Source: Candidatus Altimarinota bacterium (GTDB taxonomy: Bacteria > Patescibacteriota > Gracilibacteria > UBA4473). Taken from it: 64,000 bases of DNA. Below, in pieces: positions 32,545 to 42,711 of the stretch. The notes under the pieces are model-generated. The model did not search any database and was not told where the DNA came from. It was given only the letters and a program-made list of their open reading frames with translations. The translations under genes and the position numbers were made by a program. Each line of letters opens with the position of its first letter. The stretch's first letter is position 1. The stretch covers positions 62,001 to 126,000 of the forward strand of contig JAIPJB010000004.1 of assembly GCA_021734395.1 (NCBI GenBank), given 5' to 3'.

Positions 32545-33245
32545 TTTCGTTTCAACCACTCTTCACGGTGAGACAGCGCATCAGCAGCCGCATTAATCTG
32601 AGCTTGTTTTTTTGAATTTCCACTTCCCTCTCCGACTTTCTGATCGCCCAAGTAAGCCGCCAAAACAAAACTTTTTTCATGATCCAATCCGGATTCGGAA
32701 ATCAATTCATAATGAGGGGTCACTCCCAATTCACCCTGCGTGAGTTCCTGAAATTCTGATTTGGCATCAATATGCTGACGCGACTGAATAATAGAATCTA
32801 AATCCGCCAAAATCCATTCATGAATAAACTGCTGGGTTTTTTCTAATCCTCGATCCAAATAAATCGCACCAATAAAAGCTTCGAGCAAATTTGCCAAAAG
32901 ATAATCTTTTTCGCGACCACCTGATCGTTCCTCGCCCTTAGAGAGCAGTAAATACGAACCTAAATGCAATTTCCGCGCAATAGTTGCCAAGTGCTCTCCT
33001 TTCACCAGTGCTGACCGAAGACTCGTGAGTTCGCCTTCTGGAGAATCAAATGTTTCGAATAAAAATTCGGTTGCAATCAATTCTAAAACCGCATCACCCA
33101 AAAATTCCAAACGTTCATTATGAACTTTTAACTGTGAAAATTCATTGACCGCTGAACGATGTGTAAAAGCTTCCAGCAAAAGTTTTTCATTCCCAATTTC
33201 AAAGCCAATTAGCTTATGCAGCGAGCTAAAATCAACAGATTCCAT
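32541..33245 (-). CDS. rnc: ribonuclease III
   Basis: 234-residue RNase III. The catalytic signature HNERLEFLGDAVLEL (about 42-56), the second acidic site LLEAFIGAIYLDRG, and a C-terminal dsRNA-binding domain (KSEFQELTQGELGVTPHYEL to GNSKKQAQINAAADAL). It processes rRNA precursors and other double-stranded RNA. It lies between nusB and pabB; co-transcription with nusB and ribosomal genes fits rRNA biogenesis. Confidence 0.97.
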   Translation of the reverse strand: MESVDFSSLHKLIGFEIGNEKLLLEAFTHRSAVNEFSQLKVHNERLEFLGDAVLELIATEFLFETFDSPEGELTSLRSALVKGEHLATIARKLHLGSYLLLSKGEERSGGREKDYLLANLLEAFIGAIYLDRGLEKTQQFIHEWILADLDSIIQSRQHIDAKSEFQELTQGELGVTPHYELISESGLDHEKSFVLAAYLGDQKVGEGSGNSKKQAQINAAADALSHREEWLKRK

Positions 33246-33254
33246 GTGGTGGTA

Positions 33255-33689
33255 TTATTCCCTATCTTCCCGTTCTTTACCAATATTTTTTCGAAAAGAA
33301 TCGAGCACTCCATTCACAAAACTTGCCGATCGTTCTTCCCCGAATTCTTTGGCAATTTCAATATATTCATTAATAACAACAATCGGTGGCGTATCAAAAT
33401 ATTTGAGCTCTGCAATTCCCAACATCAAAATAACACGATTGATAGGAGCAATTTTTTCAAAAGTAAACTCGGGAGCGAATGCCCGAACAATAACTTTTAT
33501 TTTCCCCTGATTTTCGAGAACTGATTGCATCAGGCTTTCGGCAAAATCATCTTTTGCTTTTTCCTCCATTTCTATAACGGAAGAAAGCGAATCTTCAAGA
33601 GATACATTTCCCTGACGAGAAAGATACAAAAAAAGAGCTTTCACTGCCACTATTCTACTCTCATGCCGTTCTTTTTTGCTCTGGGCCAT
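33255..33689 (-). CDS. nusB: transcription antitermination factor NusB
   Basis: 144-residue all-helical NusB. Basic N-terminus (KKERHESRIVAVKALFLYLS), the INRVILMLGIAELKYF core and the C-terminal VINEYIEIAKEFGEERSASF region. It binds boxA RNA with S10 (NusE) to support rRNA transcription. It sits between rpmF and rnc, nine bases before rnc, as part of the same operon. Confidence 0.93.
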   Translation of the reverse strand: MAQSKKERHESRIVAVKALFLYLSRQGNVSLEDSLSSVIEMEEKAKDDFAESLMQSVLENQGKIKVIVRAFAPEFTFEKIAPINRVILMLGIAELKYFDTPPIVVINEYIEIAKEFGEERSASFVNGVLDSFRKNIGKEREDRE

Positions 33690-33723
33690 GTAATTGGGAA
33701 TTTAGAAAACGAACACAAAAGCT

Positions 33724-33960
33724 TTAGGCTTCAATTTCTTTTACAGGACCGGAGCCTTTTTTCTTCGGCTCAAAAATTTGCTTTCCGCGATATTCTCCAC
33801 TCGGAGAAGCAAAATGACGGAGCTTTGTTTCCCCTTTCTCATTCTGCTCCAATGCCATCATATTTTTCAGGTTCTTACGTTGGTTACGTACCCAAGAAGC
33901 ATGACGAGAACCTGTAGAACTCGGAGCTTGTTTTTTGGAAGGGGTTGGTTTTTTAGCCAT
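33724..33960 (-). CDS. rpmF: 50S ribosomal protein bL32, zinc-free form
   Basis: 78-residue basic protein that I identify as bL32: an N-terminal Lys/Pro/Ser stretch (KKPTPSKKQAPSSTGSRHAS), a central helix and the C-terminal GEYRGKQIF, matching the GYYKGREV end of bL32. The four zinc cysteines of the classic form are all absent. It is longer than the usual 56-60 residues. The position in a ribosome-biogenesis operon supports the call; sequence match alone is moderate. Confidence 0.75.
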   Translation of the reverse strand: MAKKPTPSKKQAPSSTGSRHASWVRNQRKNLKNMMALEQNEKGETKLRHFASPSGEYRGKQIFEPKKKGSGPVKEIEA

Positions 33961-33972
33961 GAGGAGAGAGGG

Positions 33973-34872
33973 TTATTTCTTTGAACCGGAAAGATGCAGT
34001 GTCAATAAATAAACAAATCCGATGAAAAGCGGCGGGAGGATAAGGAAAGAAAAGAATCCGTCAAGAAAAATCAACCATGTTGGTTCATACATCTGCGGAC
34101 TATTGCTCAAATAATCAGCAATATTGTCCTGAGAAAACTCCCAACCAAAGTTTAAAACAAAGTCAGGCAGAAAAAAAACAATGCGTACAATATTGAGCAG
34201 AAAAAAGAATGTTATAAAGCTCAGAAAAACACGCCACCATCTCCCGCGTACAAGGGTGAGGGATTCTTCCCATATTTTTTTAGGATCCGTATCCTTCGCT
34301 ATCAAAAGAGGTGGCGCTAAAAAAACTTCAATAAATCGCCAAATCCCTACGAATATTCCAAAAACAATACCCGTAGAAAATATGATGCGTGATTCCCAAA
34401 AAGAAGTTGCCAAATAGGTAGCAAAAAGGACAAAAGCTATGGGCCATAAAATATGCCAGATCATACGAAGTCCTATTCCGATATAACGCCAAAAAAATGA
34501 CCAAGCATCAACAAAATAAAGGGAAAACGGATTTCTTTTTTTCTTCTGAAGATGATTTTTTATCACCAGCCAGTTTGCTACTTTCCCATTAATGGAAAAC
34601 ACTAAAACAAACAATCCCCACACAAGTGCAAAGAGAATCAATAAAATTCCATTTGAAATAGCCCCACCAAATTGAACATTCACGAAAAAATTCTGTAATT
34701 GTTCTCGAAATCCAATATATGCAATTGCGAAAAGCAAAGCGCTACTCACAATAATCAAGAGCATTGTGAGAACATTCACTGCCCCTATCCTCCACCAAAG
34801 AGCGGGGAAAAAACGAAATGCTTGGTGTACAAATTCTTTCCACTCTGAGAATGCCAATGTCTTTTTCTTCAT
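33973..34872 (-). CDS. multi-pass membrane protein of unknown function
   Basis: 299 residues with about six hydrophobic helices. The first 30 residues look like an amphipathic cytoplasmic start (LAFSEWKEFVHQAFRFFPAL). A conserved-looking cytoplasmic loop, DPKKIWEESLTLVRGRWWRV, is similar in type to YciC/DUF975-like and glycerophosphodiesterase-membrane-domain proteins, in which a W/R-rich loop precedes a helix pair. This is a weak analogy. It lies inside the rpmE-lspA operon with gaps of 6 and 12 bases. Confidence 0.7.
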   Translation of the reverse strand: MKKKTLAFSEWKEFVHQAFRFFPALWWRIGAVNVLTMLLIIVSSALLFAIAYIGFREQLQNFFVNVQFGGAISNGILLILFALVWGLFVLVFSINGKVANWLVIKNHLQKKKRNPFSLYFVDAWSFFWRYIGIGLRMIWHILWPIAFVLFATYLATSFWESRIIFSTGIVFGIFVGIWRFIEVFLAPPLLIAKDTDPKKIWEESLTLVRGRWWRVFLSFITFFFLLNIVRIVFFLPDFVLNFGWEFSQDNIADYLSNSPQMYEPTWLIFLDGFFSFLILPPLFIGFVYLLTLHLSGSKK

Positions 34873-34878
34873 ACCGGA

Positions 34879-35139
34879 TTACTTTTTATTTTTCTGTTGA
34901 ACACGTTCCATTTTTTGCTTGAATTTTTCTACTCGTCCAGATGTATCGATCAGTTTCTGTTTTCCGGTAAAGAATGGATGAGAAGCCGAGGAAATATCCA
35001 ATCGAATTACAAAGTGATCGACTCCATCAACTTTTTCTACTTCTTCGGATTTCATCGTCGAATAAAAAACAAAGTCTTTTCCAGCGCCTTCATCGCGGAA
35101 AATAACAGGATGCATATCGGGATGGATTTCTTTCTTCAT
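34879..35139 (-). CDS. rpmE: 50S ribosomal protein bL31
   Basis: 86-residue bL31. [34 protein letters not shown] and [14 protein letters not shown] match the family closely. No CxxC zinc motif is present, so it is the zinc-free (type B-like) form. I start at the ATG giving MKKEIHP; the frame upstream is promoter sequence. It is the first gene of a seven-gene operon. Confidence 0.93.
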   Translation of the reverse strand: MKKEIHPDMHPVIFRDEGAGKDFVFYSTMKSEEVEKVDGVDHFVIRLDISSASHPFFTGKQKLIDTSGRVEKFKQKMERVQQKNKK

Positions 35140-35162
35140 GAGTATTCCAAAAAATCGGGCCG

Positions 35163-35190
35163 ATTGTAGAGTTTGAAGAGTGAAAGTCAA
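35163..35190 (-). promoter_or_regulatory. promoter of the rpmE operon
   Basis: TTGACT, 16 bases, TACAAT, then CGGCCCGAT. The leader is about 16 bases. Confidence 0.75.
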
Positions 35191-35221
35191 ACTTTTTCCT
35201 TCTCTCAAAATTTTTGTCTTT

Positions 35222-38200
35222 TTAGAAGAAAAAACTGGTCTTCAAGAAGTCAACAACATCAAAGAGTGATGTTTTCAGGAAACCTCCAATCTCCAACAAA
35301 GACGTCTTCAGAAGTGAAGCAAATTCAATCAACGAACTCTGCAAGTATTCCAACACCCCGCGCCGCCGTCCCATAAACTCACTCCGCTTTACATTCGATA
35401 AATCCTTCGTCCGATCTATCCTCGATTCCGTTCTCTCCCTTACTAAACTCGGTCGCCGCGCTACCCCCTGCGTTTTCTTCTCCGCTATCGCTTCCTTCTG
35501 CATCCGCATCCTTAGTACTTGCTCAGCACTACTCTCCCTCCTCCGATGTCCATACCGTGTCCTTGCCGGTGTCGGCGTTCGCCTTACTCCCTTTACTACC
35601 CCCTCTACCGCCTTCCTCCGCTCTTCCAAACTCCTCTGTGCTGTCGTATGCATCCCTCCGTCCCTATAACTCATCACCAATCCTATATCATCTTCCTTCT
35701 TTGACGATCCCGTATACGCCACTCGATCTTGTTCCGTATTCTTCTGCGCTTCTACAGACATCCTCCCTGGCTGATACTTCAAAAATTTCTCGTTCCCCCA
35801 ACTCGTGACCATATATTCCGTTGTCCCTTCTCTCCCCTCATTCTCTGCTTCCGCTTGTGCCAATGACCTCTCATACGCCGCATCAAATGTCCGCTTATCC
35901 GTCCCATACGATGACTGTCCTACATCTTCTCGTTTCATACCAGGTCGGAAAAACATCGTCTTCCCACTCCCCGCACTCTCCTGTAATCCCATGAAATCCG
36001 TCAAGTGATACGTCACCACTTTTGTCTTTTTTATCCCTTCATCCGATATCCAACACGAACTCGGAAACGTCGGCTTCTCCAGTGTCCCATAACTCCCCAC
36101 ACATCTTGGTATCTCTTTCCATCCTGCCGTCCCGTTCTTTCTCATCAGTACTTTCTCGTACAAATCTTCAAATACAAGATTTACCGTCTTATCAAATACA
36201 TACGAATCTGTCCTGCTCCCTACTGAAATTGCTTTCTTCATCGTATATCCCCCAGGTACCGACCCGCTTGGTATATCCCTTTCCTCTATCCTCTTGGGTG
36301 GCTCTATCTGGAATGTCGATTTTGATTCTGCAAATACCACCGTGTCATTCGATATCTCCAGCTTTGTCGTCGGTTCGTCCGCATTCCGGATCACCAAATT
36401 CGCCTGGTTTGTTGATATCTTTGTCGCTTTCTTTACCGATATCCCTGCTGTGTTCTTTACATCCACTCCGCTCAATTCTCCTGCACTATACGACTTCAGA
36501 TCAACATCTGTATTATCTATATTGACTCTCGACTCTGTCTCTGTCTCCTCCGCTGACGATGACCCGGCTGATAAATCTACTACCTTGTCCCCGTCCAACA
36601 CAATCTGTGGCACATCCGGTAAACTCGACACCCCTACTGATGATGTCGCTGCTTCTATATTTGCTGGTGCTGGGACCAGTATATTTATCTCTTCTTTATA
36701 TGTTTGACCATCCTGGTTCTCAACTTCAATACAAATATCATAGGAATTGCGGGTATAAAAATCTGTTGTTTCATTGATCTTTAAGGTCGTTCCCTGCAGT
36801 GTAAACCGAGTATTATCGGTCGAATCACAATTTTCTCCAGAAGAAAGAGAAAATGTCAGCGTATCACCCGTATCGGCATACAGAGCAGAAAGCATCCCTA
36901 CCGTCGTACCGGCAGGACTATTGGAGGGAACTGATTGAGAACTGAGAGCAATATCAGTAAGAGGGCTGAGATAGGTATAAATAGTACCATTAACATGAGA
37001 AGCTATTATTTTTTTCCCATCGTCAGAAGCCGTAACACTCCACCATCCATCAGCGCCGGCACTCATTTGTGCTGTCCAGGTTTCACCGCCATCGGTAGAT
37101 GTATAGAGATAATTCCCTAAATCAATTGCTGCAGCCACAATATTCATTCCATCCGAGGAAACAGCGGTACGAAGCCATTTTCGTGCTCCCGCTTTCGATC
37201 TAATTTTCCAGGTTGCTCCTCCATCATGAGATGTATAAATATATCCTCCTCCATTATCACGAGCCGCCGCTATTATTGTGTTTCCATCCGGAGAGACTGT
37301 AACTGATCCCCACCAATGACGTCCTAATTCTTCCTGCACTGTCCAGGTCGCTCCTCCATCGGTAGAAATATGAACTCTATCAGGAGCAACATTTCCAAAA
37401 TCAGTTTCTGCCGCGACGATTATCATCCCATCTGCTGATGATGCAATCGTATACCAATAGTGTGTTCCGGAAGAAGTTCTTTCTGTCCAGGTCGCTCCTC
37501 CGTCAGTAGAAGTATACAAATAACCCGGATTAGGGTAGGTTCCATAATTTGCGGCTACTAATTTCGTCCCATCTGAAGACGAAGCAATATCAAACCATCT
37601 CCGTTCTCCCGCAGAAGTTCTTTCTGTCCAGGTCTCTCCTCCGTCGGCAGATGTATAAATATAGCCATTCACAACATTCGCCACCAATTTCATTCCATCA
37701 TCCGAAGAAGCTATCCCATCCCAATTTCTGGCGCCCGAAGAAGTCCTTTCCGTCCAAGTAGTACCGCTATCAGCAGAAGTGTAGATCGATCCTCCACCAT
37801 CAATACCGGCAACCTTGGTAGCATCCGAGGATGAAGTCAAATCCCCCCACCACTCTACTTCCATATTGGCCGATTCGACAAAAGGTAAAATTTTGAATGT
37901 TCTATCGGCGCTATATGTCGTCCCTTCTGAATTGGTCGCAAAGGTGCGATAATGGTATGTCGTATTGGGGATAAGAGAGGTAATCTCCGCCGAAAAGGAC
38001 CCGAAGCCAAATGAACCTGTTTGAGTAATAGTGGTTCCATAACTGTCGGTCAGTCCATATTGAAACCCTCTGACCGTATGATCTGTATTCACATATCCAT
38101 TGAGTGTCGCTGTCGTTGTATCAGCAAAGGTTGCCGTTTCAAAAGAAACAGGAGCCTGCACTGGACCATAGGTATAAATATAATCACCATAAACGCCAGC

Positions 38201-39136
38201 CATTATTTTTGTTCCATCGGAAGAGGAAGCAAGAGCATACCAATTCCGTGACCCAGAACCAGTTTGTGCAGTCCACGTTTCTCCGCTATCAGCAGAAGTA
38301 TAAATATAGCTCCCATTCGTTGATGCTGCGGCTAATTTCGTTCCATCTGCCGAAGATGTAACGGAATACCAGCGCCCTGTCCCCATATCTGTTCGCTCTG
38401 TCCATGTCACACCACCATCGGAAGAGGTATAAATATACCCTTCGTATACTCCTGCTACAAGATTCATTCCATCAGCAGATCCAGCAATCGAATACCAACT
38501 TCGTGATCCAGAACCAGTCTGAGCGGTCCACGTCACACCACTATCAGTGGATGTATAAATATATCCATTTCGAGCAGCTGCTGCTAATTTGGTTCCATCA
38601 GAAGAAGAAGTAATACCATACCACTGTCTTCTATATCCTGGACTCGTTTGCTCTGTCCAAGTCTCTCCTCCATCAGAAGAAGTATAGATATAACCATCCC
38701 TATAAGCCCCTGCTACAATTTTTGTTCCATCAGAAGACGAAGCTACGGCCAACCAGTTCCGTGATCCTGGATCGGTTCGCTCTGTCCATGTCACTCCGCC
38801 GTCAGCAGACGTATAAATATAGCCCCCCCAAGTCACTGCCACAAGTTTTGTTCCATCAAAAGATGAAGCAATTCGATACCAGTTCTGTAATCCTGAATTC
38901 GTTTGAGCCGTCCACGTAGCTCCACTGTCAGCGGAAGTATAAATATAACTACTAATGCCACCCGCGGCTAATTTTGTTCCATCCGAAGAAGAAGCAATAG
39001 CGTACCAAGAACGAGGACCTGCATCAATCAGAGCAGTCCATCCATTCGCCGCCTCCACTTTTTGCGGAAATAGCAAAAAAATAAAAACAAAAAAGCAAAT
39101 AAGGAAAACTGAAAGACTCCAAATATGCTTTTTCAT
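35222..39136 (-). CDS. giant secreted protein with two seven-repeat propellers
   Basis: 1304 residues started at [20 protein letters not shown], a signal peptide ending at VEAAN. Fourteen BNR/Ycf48-like repeats of about 42-47 residues (core [16 protein letters not shown]...W..IASSxDGTK) occur as seven, an FN3-like domain ([20 protein letters not shown] to [12 protein letters not shown]), then seven more. A cadherin-like domain ([17 protein letters not shown]) and a long stalk-like region rich in charged residues follow. The C-terminus has four 11-residue repeats of FLKTSLF type, an amphipathic helix ending at the stop. Seven repeats suit a closed seven-bladed propeller. I infer a surface adhesin or glycan-binding protein; catalysis is not evident. 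Confidence 0.85.
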   Translation of the reverse strand: MKKHIWSLSVFLICFFVFIFLLFPQKVEAANGWTALIDAGPRSWYAIASSSDGTKLAAGGISSYIYTSADSGATWTAQTNSGLQNWYRIASSFDGTKLVAVTWGGYIYTSADGGVTWTERTDPGSRNWLAVASSSDGTKIVAGAYRDGYIYTSSDGGETWTEQTSPGYRRQWYGITSSSDGTKLAAAARNGYIYTSTDSGVTWTAQTGSGSRSWYSIAGSADGMNLVAGVYEGYIYTSSDGGVTWTERTDMGTGRWYSVTSSADGTKLAAASTNGSYIYTSADSGETWTAQTGSGSRNWYALASSSDGTKIMAGVYGDYIYTYGPVQAPVSFETATFADTTTATLNGYVNTDHTVRGFQYGLTDSYGTTITQTGSFGFGSFSAEITSLIPNTTYHYRTFATNSEGTTYSADRTFKILPFVESANMEVEWWGDLTSSSDATKVAGIDGGGSIYTSADSGTTWTERTSSGARNWDGIASSDDGMKLVANVVNGYIYTSADGGETWTERTSAGERRWFDIASSSDGTKLVAANYGTYPNPGYLYTSTDGGATWTERTSSGTHYWYTIASSADGMIIVAAETDFGNVAPDRVHISTDGGATWTVQEELGRHWWGSVTVSPDGNTIIAAARDNGGGYIYTSHDGGATWKIRSKAGARKWLRTAVSSDGMNIVAAAIDLGNYLYTSTDGGETWTAQMSAGADGWWSVTASDDGKKIIASHVNGTIYTYLSPLTDIALSSQSVPSNSPAGTTVGMLSALYADTGDTLTFSLSSGENCDSTDNTRFTLQGTTLKINETTDFYTRNSYDICIEVENQDGQTYKEEINILVPAPANIEAATSSVGVSSLPDVPQIVLDGDKVVDLSAGSSSAEETETESRVNIDNTDVDLKSYSAGELSGVDVKNTAGISVKKATKISTNQANLVIRNADEPTTKLEISNDTVVFAESKSTFQIEPPKRIEERDIPSGSVPGGYTMKKAISVGSRTDSYVFDKTVNLVFEDLYEKVLMRKNGTAGWKEIPRCVGSYGTLEKPTFPSSCWISDEGIKKTKVVTYHLTDFMGLQESAGSGKTMFFRPGMKREDVGQSSYGTDKRTFDAAYERSLAQAEAENEGREGTTEYMVTSWGNEKFLKYQPGRMSVEAQKNTEQDRVAYTGSSKKEDDIGLVMSYRDGGMHTTAQRSLEERRKAVEGVVKGVRRTPTPARTRYGHRRRESSAEQVLRMRMQKEAIAEKKTQGVARRPSLVRERTESRIDRTKDLSNVKRSEFMGRRRGVLEYLQSSLIEFASLLKTSLLEIGGFLKTSLFDVVDFLKTSFFF

Positions 39137-39237
39137 CCTGCATATTATAAATGAAAAATACCTAAAAAAGAAAAGGAAAAGCCGCGACCCCTCACGGCTT
39201 TCCCATCTTAACCCACAAATTCCCACTATGCATCAAT

Positions 39238-40548
39238 CTAACGTCGGCTTTTGATCCCAAAGATCATCAAGCCCAAGCCCAACGCGGCCAGTCCGACAAA
39301 AATACCCGGACCAGTACTGGGCAAAAGCGGTGCGGAGGAATAGGTTCCTCCCCCTTCTTCTGAATTATTTGTTTCTGGCGATCCTTCTTCGGATTGGTCT
39401 GCGGAGTCACCGGTTGTCGTTTCAGCAGCAAATGTATTGGCCTGAGTATCACCGAAGTAATTTCGAATCTGCAATAAATAGTTCAGAAAACTGTCTTTTC
39501 CTATTTCTTGAGGTTCTTCTTCTTCCACGGGTTGTCCTTCTCCAGCTGTGCGCAAAAGCGCTGCATTTTGGCGTTCTATTTGGATTTTTTTATCTCCTTC
39601 AAGTCCACTGGCATCCAAATGTCGATCGATCTGTCCTCGAGCATTTGTAAAACGAAAATATCCTTGTCGAACACTTGCCGGTTCTTTTTCTGGAGCTTCC
39701 GTCGAGTCCTGATTTTCTTCTTCTCCGCCTGAAGAATCCGAATCTTCAGGAATATTGACTGTTTTGATACAGCCATTCCCTATTTCATTTAATTTGTATC
39801 CACGATTACACTCAATAGCACAGGTCGGAGGACCACTGATAAATCCATTCTGAATCTTTGTGTCCGAAGAACGACTTCGAGGACATTGTGTAAAAAATTC
39901 CTGAGCCAATAAAACCTCATTGAATTCCGACCACACATCAACACAAAGACCATCCGTCACAATACAAAAATTTTCTTCTTCAATAACCCACTCCGATTCT
40001 TCTCCTGGAGCTACAGTCTCTCGAAACGCATACCACAATTTTTTTCCATCTGGTATTTCAACCGGCAGAGCAAAAAGTGCTGGAGTAGAGAAAGAAAATT
40101 TTTCATTCGACAGACCGAGTTTAAATGTCGCAACTGGATAGATCGTGCTGAATTCATGATTCCCTTCGACAGAAAAAACAACATCTCCCAGAGAAGGCGT
40201 TTGTCCGTAGAGAGGCGATTCTAAAAAGCCCTCCCAGGCTGTTCTTGTTTCTCCGTCATCCTGCCATTCTCTTTCTGAAGTGATAGTGGTTCCCCCAAAA
40301 ACAGTAATCCGAGGATATCCTCCTCCACTCTGATGAACAACCGTCAGTGTTCCCGTTCCTAAAAAATCGACGCTGCTTTGAAGCGTTGTATCACCATAAT
40401 CCTCTGGAAGGTTTACTCCATCAATAAGAACTTCCGTAAAGAAAAGGAGATCTTCATCTGTCTCTCCAAAAATAACATCGGCAGCAAAAGCCGTTGTGGA
40501 AAGAATCGCCAAAAGAAAAACGAAAACGCGCCAATCAAATCGAATCAT
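39238..40548 (-). CDS. surface protein with LPSTG sortase signal
   Basis: 436 residues started at MIRFDWRVFVFLLAILSTTA (signal peptide to AFAAD). The ectodomain has a beta-rich first half (GTGTLTVVHQSGGGYPRITV), a Cys-rich middle (FCIVTDGLCVDVW, CAIECNRGYKLNEIGNGC) resembling an EGF-like or TNFR-like knot, and an acidic Glu/Ser/Thr stalk. It ends LLPSTGPG, a hydrophobic helix and IKSRR: a sortase sorting signal. A sortase would link it to the wall or a pilus; none is encoded here. It lies 101 bases upstream of the double-propeller gene on the same strand and may be co-transcribed with it. Confidence 0.85.
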   Translation of the reverse strand: MIRFDWRVFVFLLAILSTTAFAADVIFGETDEDLLFFTEVLIDGVNLPEDYGDTTLQSSVDFLGTGTLTVVHQSGGGYPRITVFGGTTITSEREWQDDGETRTAWEGFLESPLYGQTPSLGDVVFSVEGNHEFSTIYPVATFKLGLSNEKFSFSTPALFALPVEIPDGKKLWYAFRETVAPGEESEWVIEEENFCIVTDGLCVDVWSEFNEVLLAQEFFTQCPRSRSSDTKIQNGFISGPPTCAIECNRGYKLNEIGNGCIKTVNIPEDSDSSGGEEENQDSTEAPEKEPASVRQGYFRFTNARGQIDRHLDASGLEGDKKIQIERQNAALLRTAGEGQPVEEEEPQEIGKDSFLNYLLQIRNYFGDTQANTFAAETTTGDSADQSEEGSPETNNSEEGGGTYSSAPLLPSTGPGIFVGLAALGLGLMIFGIKSRR

Positions 40549-40674
40549 TTTATATACAAGAATAAAAAAGTTATTCACTCCATATTAAAGTAAAAATATT
40601 GTACATGGGCAATTTTTTTGTTCAATTTCGTGTAGCGAAGAATTAGTCTTTATGTTCTTTTAATACTTTAAAAT

Positions 40675-40704
40675 TTGCCCATTCCTTTTCTCTTCCTTTA
40701 GAAT
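40675..40704 (+). promoter_or_regulatory. promoter of the 40711 gene
   Basis: TTGCCC, 18 bases, TAGAAT, six bases, ATG: a predicted leaderless start. Confidence 0.5.
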
Positions 40705-40710
40705 AGAAAC

Positions 40711-41340
40711 ATGAAAAATTTAATTGTGTGCTGCGTTCTTTTTCTTGTGGGCGGTCTTTCTGTTCAAGCACAATCCCCTATTTTACCCCCAGAATCAGAA
40801 CAAAAAACACTCTATGATTTTTCACAAGATCCGAATTGCCAGGAAAACAAAAACACCGAAACGCCAAAAATATCTCGTATCCACGAAGTGATTATCCCTA
40901 CTGCGTTTCAGTCAGAAATGGATCGGTTTTATCAGACTCTCAATAATATTGCTCGCGATCATCAATCGCATCCTGATTTTTTAGCCGAAAAAGGAATTTT
41001 GGAACTCCGTCGACACACCGAATACCTCCGCGAAATATGTTTCCAAGCATTTCAACAGTGTCTGTCCGAAGATAATTTCTCCTTTGCACGTGTGTACGAG
41101 CAAGGCATAAATTGGTGTAATAAAAAAATAAACGAACTCCACGAAATAGCACAAGCACAAATCACAGCCGCAACAATACAAAATCAGGCCCGGAAAGAGC
41201 TTTCGCTCCAAAAACAAAAGTGGGGAGGGATTGATACTCGCATGCGTGTGTATTTCCACCACTGGATGACCCAATTTGTAAACGATTTCCGGACATTTGT
41301 AGAAAAAGTATTCAATTTTATCCGTACACCGGCAAGCTGA
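40711..41340 (+). CDS. small secreted helical protein
   Basis: 209 residues with a signal peptide (MKNLIVCCVLFLVGGLSVQA). The mature part is helical, with several cysteines (CQEN, EICFQAFQQC, NWCNKK) that could pair, and a final segment YFHHWMTQFVNDFRTFVEKV followed by FNFIRTPAS, which is amphipathic. No family recognised. It is divergent from the LPSTG gene and upstream of purA. Confidence 0.65.
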   Translation: MKNLIVCCVLFLVGGLSVQAQSPILPPESEQKTLYDFSQDPNCQENKNTETPKISRIHEVIIPTAFQSEMDRFYQTLNNIARDHQSHPDFLAEKGILELRRHTEYLREICFQAFQQCLSEDNFSFARVYEQGINWCNKKINELHEIAQAQITAATIQNQARKELSLQKQKWGGIDTRMRVYFHHWMTQFVNDFRTFVEKVFNFIRTPAS

Positions 41341-41359
41341 TTTTTTGTGAAAAATTCCA

Positions 41360-41388
41360 TTGACACATCTCAGGAAAAACTCTAGATT
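41360..41388 (+). promoter_or_regulatory. promoter of purA-dnaA
   Basis: TTGACA, 17 bases, TAGATT, followed by a GC-rich CGCTCGCG stretch. The leader is about 28 bases. Confidence 0.65.
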
Positions 41389-41422
41389 TTCGCTCGCGTT
41401 GCCCCACAAAAACCCCTTCGAA

Positions 41423-42706
41423 ATGAAAGACTTGCTCCATGATTTAGGTTCAAATGTTGCGATTTTAGGAAGCCAATGGGGCGATGAAGGGAAAGGAAAG
41501 CTGGTAGATGCTCTCAGCCCTCATTTTGATATTGTCTGTCGAAGTGCGGGAGGGGCCAATGCCGGACATACGATTGTTGTGGATGGGAAACAAGTCATTT
41601 TCCATCTGATTCCTTCGAGTATGCTGCATCCTCAGGTGATTGGTGTTATTGGGAATGGGACTGTTGTCAGTATAAAAGACCTCTCAGAGGAAATTGAAAG
41701 CTTGGAAAAAGGCGGCTTAGAAGTGACTTCTCGAATAAAGCTTTCACTCCGAGCACACATTATTTTTGACTACCACAAAACAATCGATCAAGAATTAGAA
41801 AATCGGAAAGGCACACAAAAAATCGGAACAACCTGTCGTGGTATTGGACCAGCTTATACGGATAAAATTTCGCGAATGGGAATCCGATGCGAAGATCTTT
41901 TGGATACAGATCTCCTTCGAGAAAAAATCGAATATAACTGTACTTGGCATAATAAAAATCTAGGACTCAAACTTGATCCAGCTCAAGAATATGAATCGAT
42001 TATGACGGTGCGAGAAAAAGTAAAACCACTGCTTGCCGATACACGAAAATTTCTCCACGATGAAATGAAGGCCGGAAAAAGGATTTTATTTGAAGGGGCT
42101 CAGGGATTTTTTCTTGATATCGACCACGGAACCTATCCTTTTGTCACTTCCAGCTCTACTGGGATTGGCGGTGTCAGCACAGGACTCGGTATCCCTCCGC
42201 AAAATATCACGGGCGTTATCGGCATCGCAAAAGCCTACACTACTCGTGTAGGATCAGGACCTTTCCCTTCCGAGTTGGACAATGAATTAGGTGGTCAAAT
42301 TCGCGAGCAAGGAGCAGAATTTGGAGCAACCACCGGACGTCCTCGACGATGCGGATGGTTTGACGCCGTTGTCGTTCGAAACGCTATAGAAAGTAATGGT
42401 ATCAATGCTATTAATCTGACCAAACTCGATGTTCTTTCTGGGCTCCCAGAAATAAAGGTCGTGACACAGTATCTTTTGGATGATAAGGAACTCTTTACTG
42501 TGCCTACCACTCGTAAAGCCAACCAAAAGCTAGAACTCAAATACGAAACTTTCCCTGGATGGGAACAGTCTTTGAGTGGAATGAGAAAATTTGAAGATAT
42601 GCCGCCTCAAGCCCAAGCATATGTCCTCGGACTTGAGAAATTGATACACACTCCAATTCGTGCTATTGGTATTGGTCAAGAACGGAGTGATCTTATTTTT
42701 CGTTAA
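41423..42706 (+). CDS. purA: adenylosuccinate synthetase
   Basis: 427-residue PurA, which makes adenylosuccinate from IMP, aspartate and GTP. GSQWGDEGKGKLVD is the P-loop, followed by RSAGGANAGHTIVVDG, GTTCRGIGPAYTDKISR, EGAQGFFLDIDHGTYPFVTS and TGRPRRCGWFDAV. All are present at normal spacing. The start MKDLLHDLG is chosen because the upstream frame overlaps the promoter. dnaA starts five bases after the stop, an unusual neighbour for purA. Confidence 0.97.
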   Translation: MKDLLHDLGSNVAILGSQWGDEGKGKLVDALSPHFDIVCRSAGGANAGHTIVVDGKQVIFHLIPSSMLHPQVIGVIGNGTVVSIKDLSEEIESLEKGGLEVTSRIKLSLRAHIIFDYHKTIDQELENRKGTQKIGTTCRGIGPAYTDKISRMGIRCEDLLDTDLLREKIEYNCTWHNKNLGLKLDPAQEYESIMTVREKVKPLLADTRKFLHDEMKAGKRILFEGAQGFFLDIDHGTYPFVTSSSTGIGGVSTGLGIPPQNITGVIGIAKAYTTRVGSGPFPSELDNELGGQIREQGAEFGATTGRPRRCGWFDAVVVRNAIESNGINAINLTKLDVLSGLPEIKVVTQYLLDDKELFTVPTTRKANQKLELKYETFPGWEQSLSGMRKFEDMPPQAQAYVLGLEKLIHTPIRAIGIGQERSDLIFR

Positions 42707-42711
42707 ATGGA

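Noticed and set aside
34890-34920. Seventh copy of the TTGAACA palindrome at the end of rpmE
   Set aside because: Only the left arm matches; the right part diverges and the spacing is wrong.
35400-36777. Several long plus-strand frames opposite the giant gene
   Set aside because: They are Ser/Pro/Leu-rich antisense readings of the C/T-rich region, with no start context and no recognisable domain.
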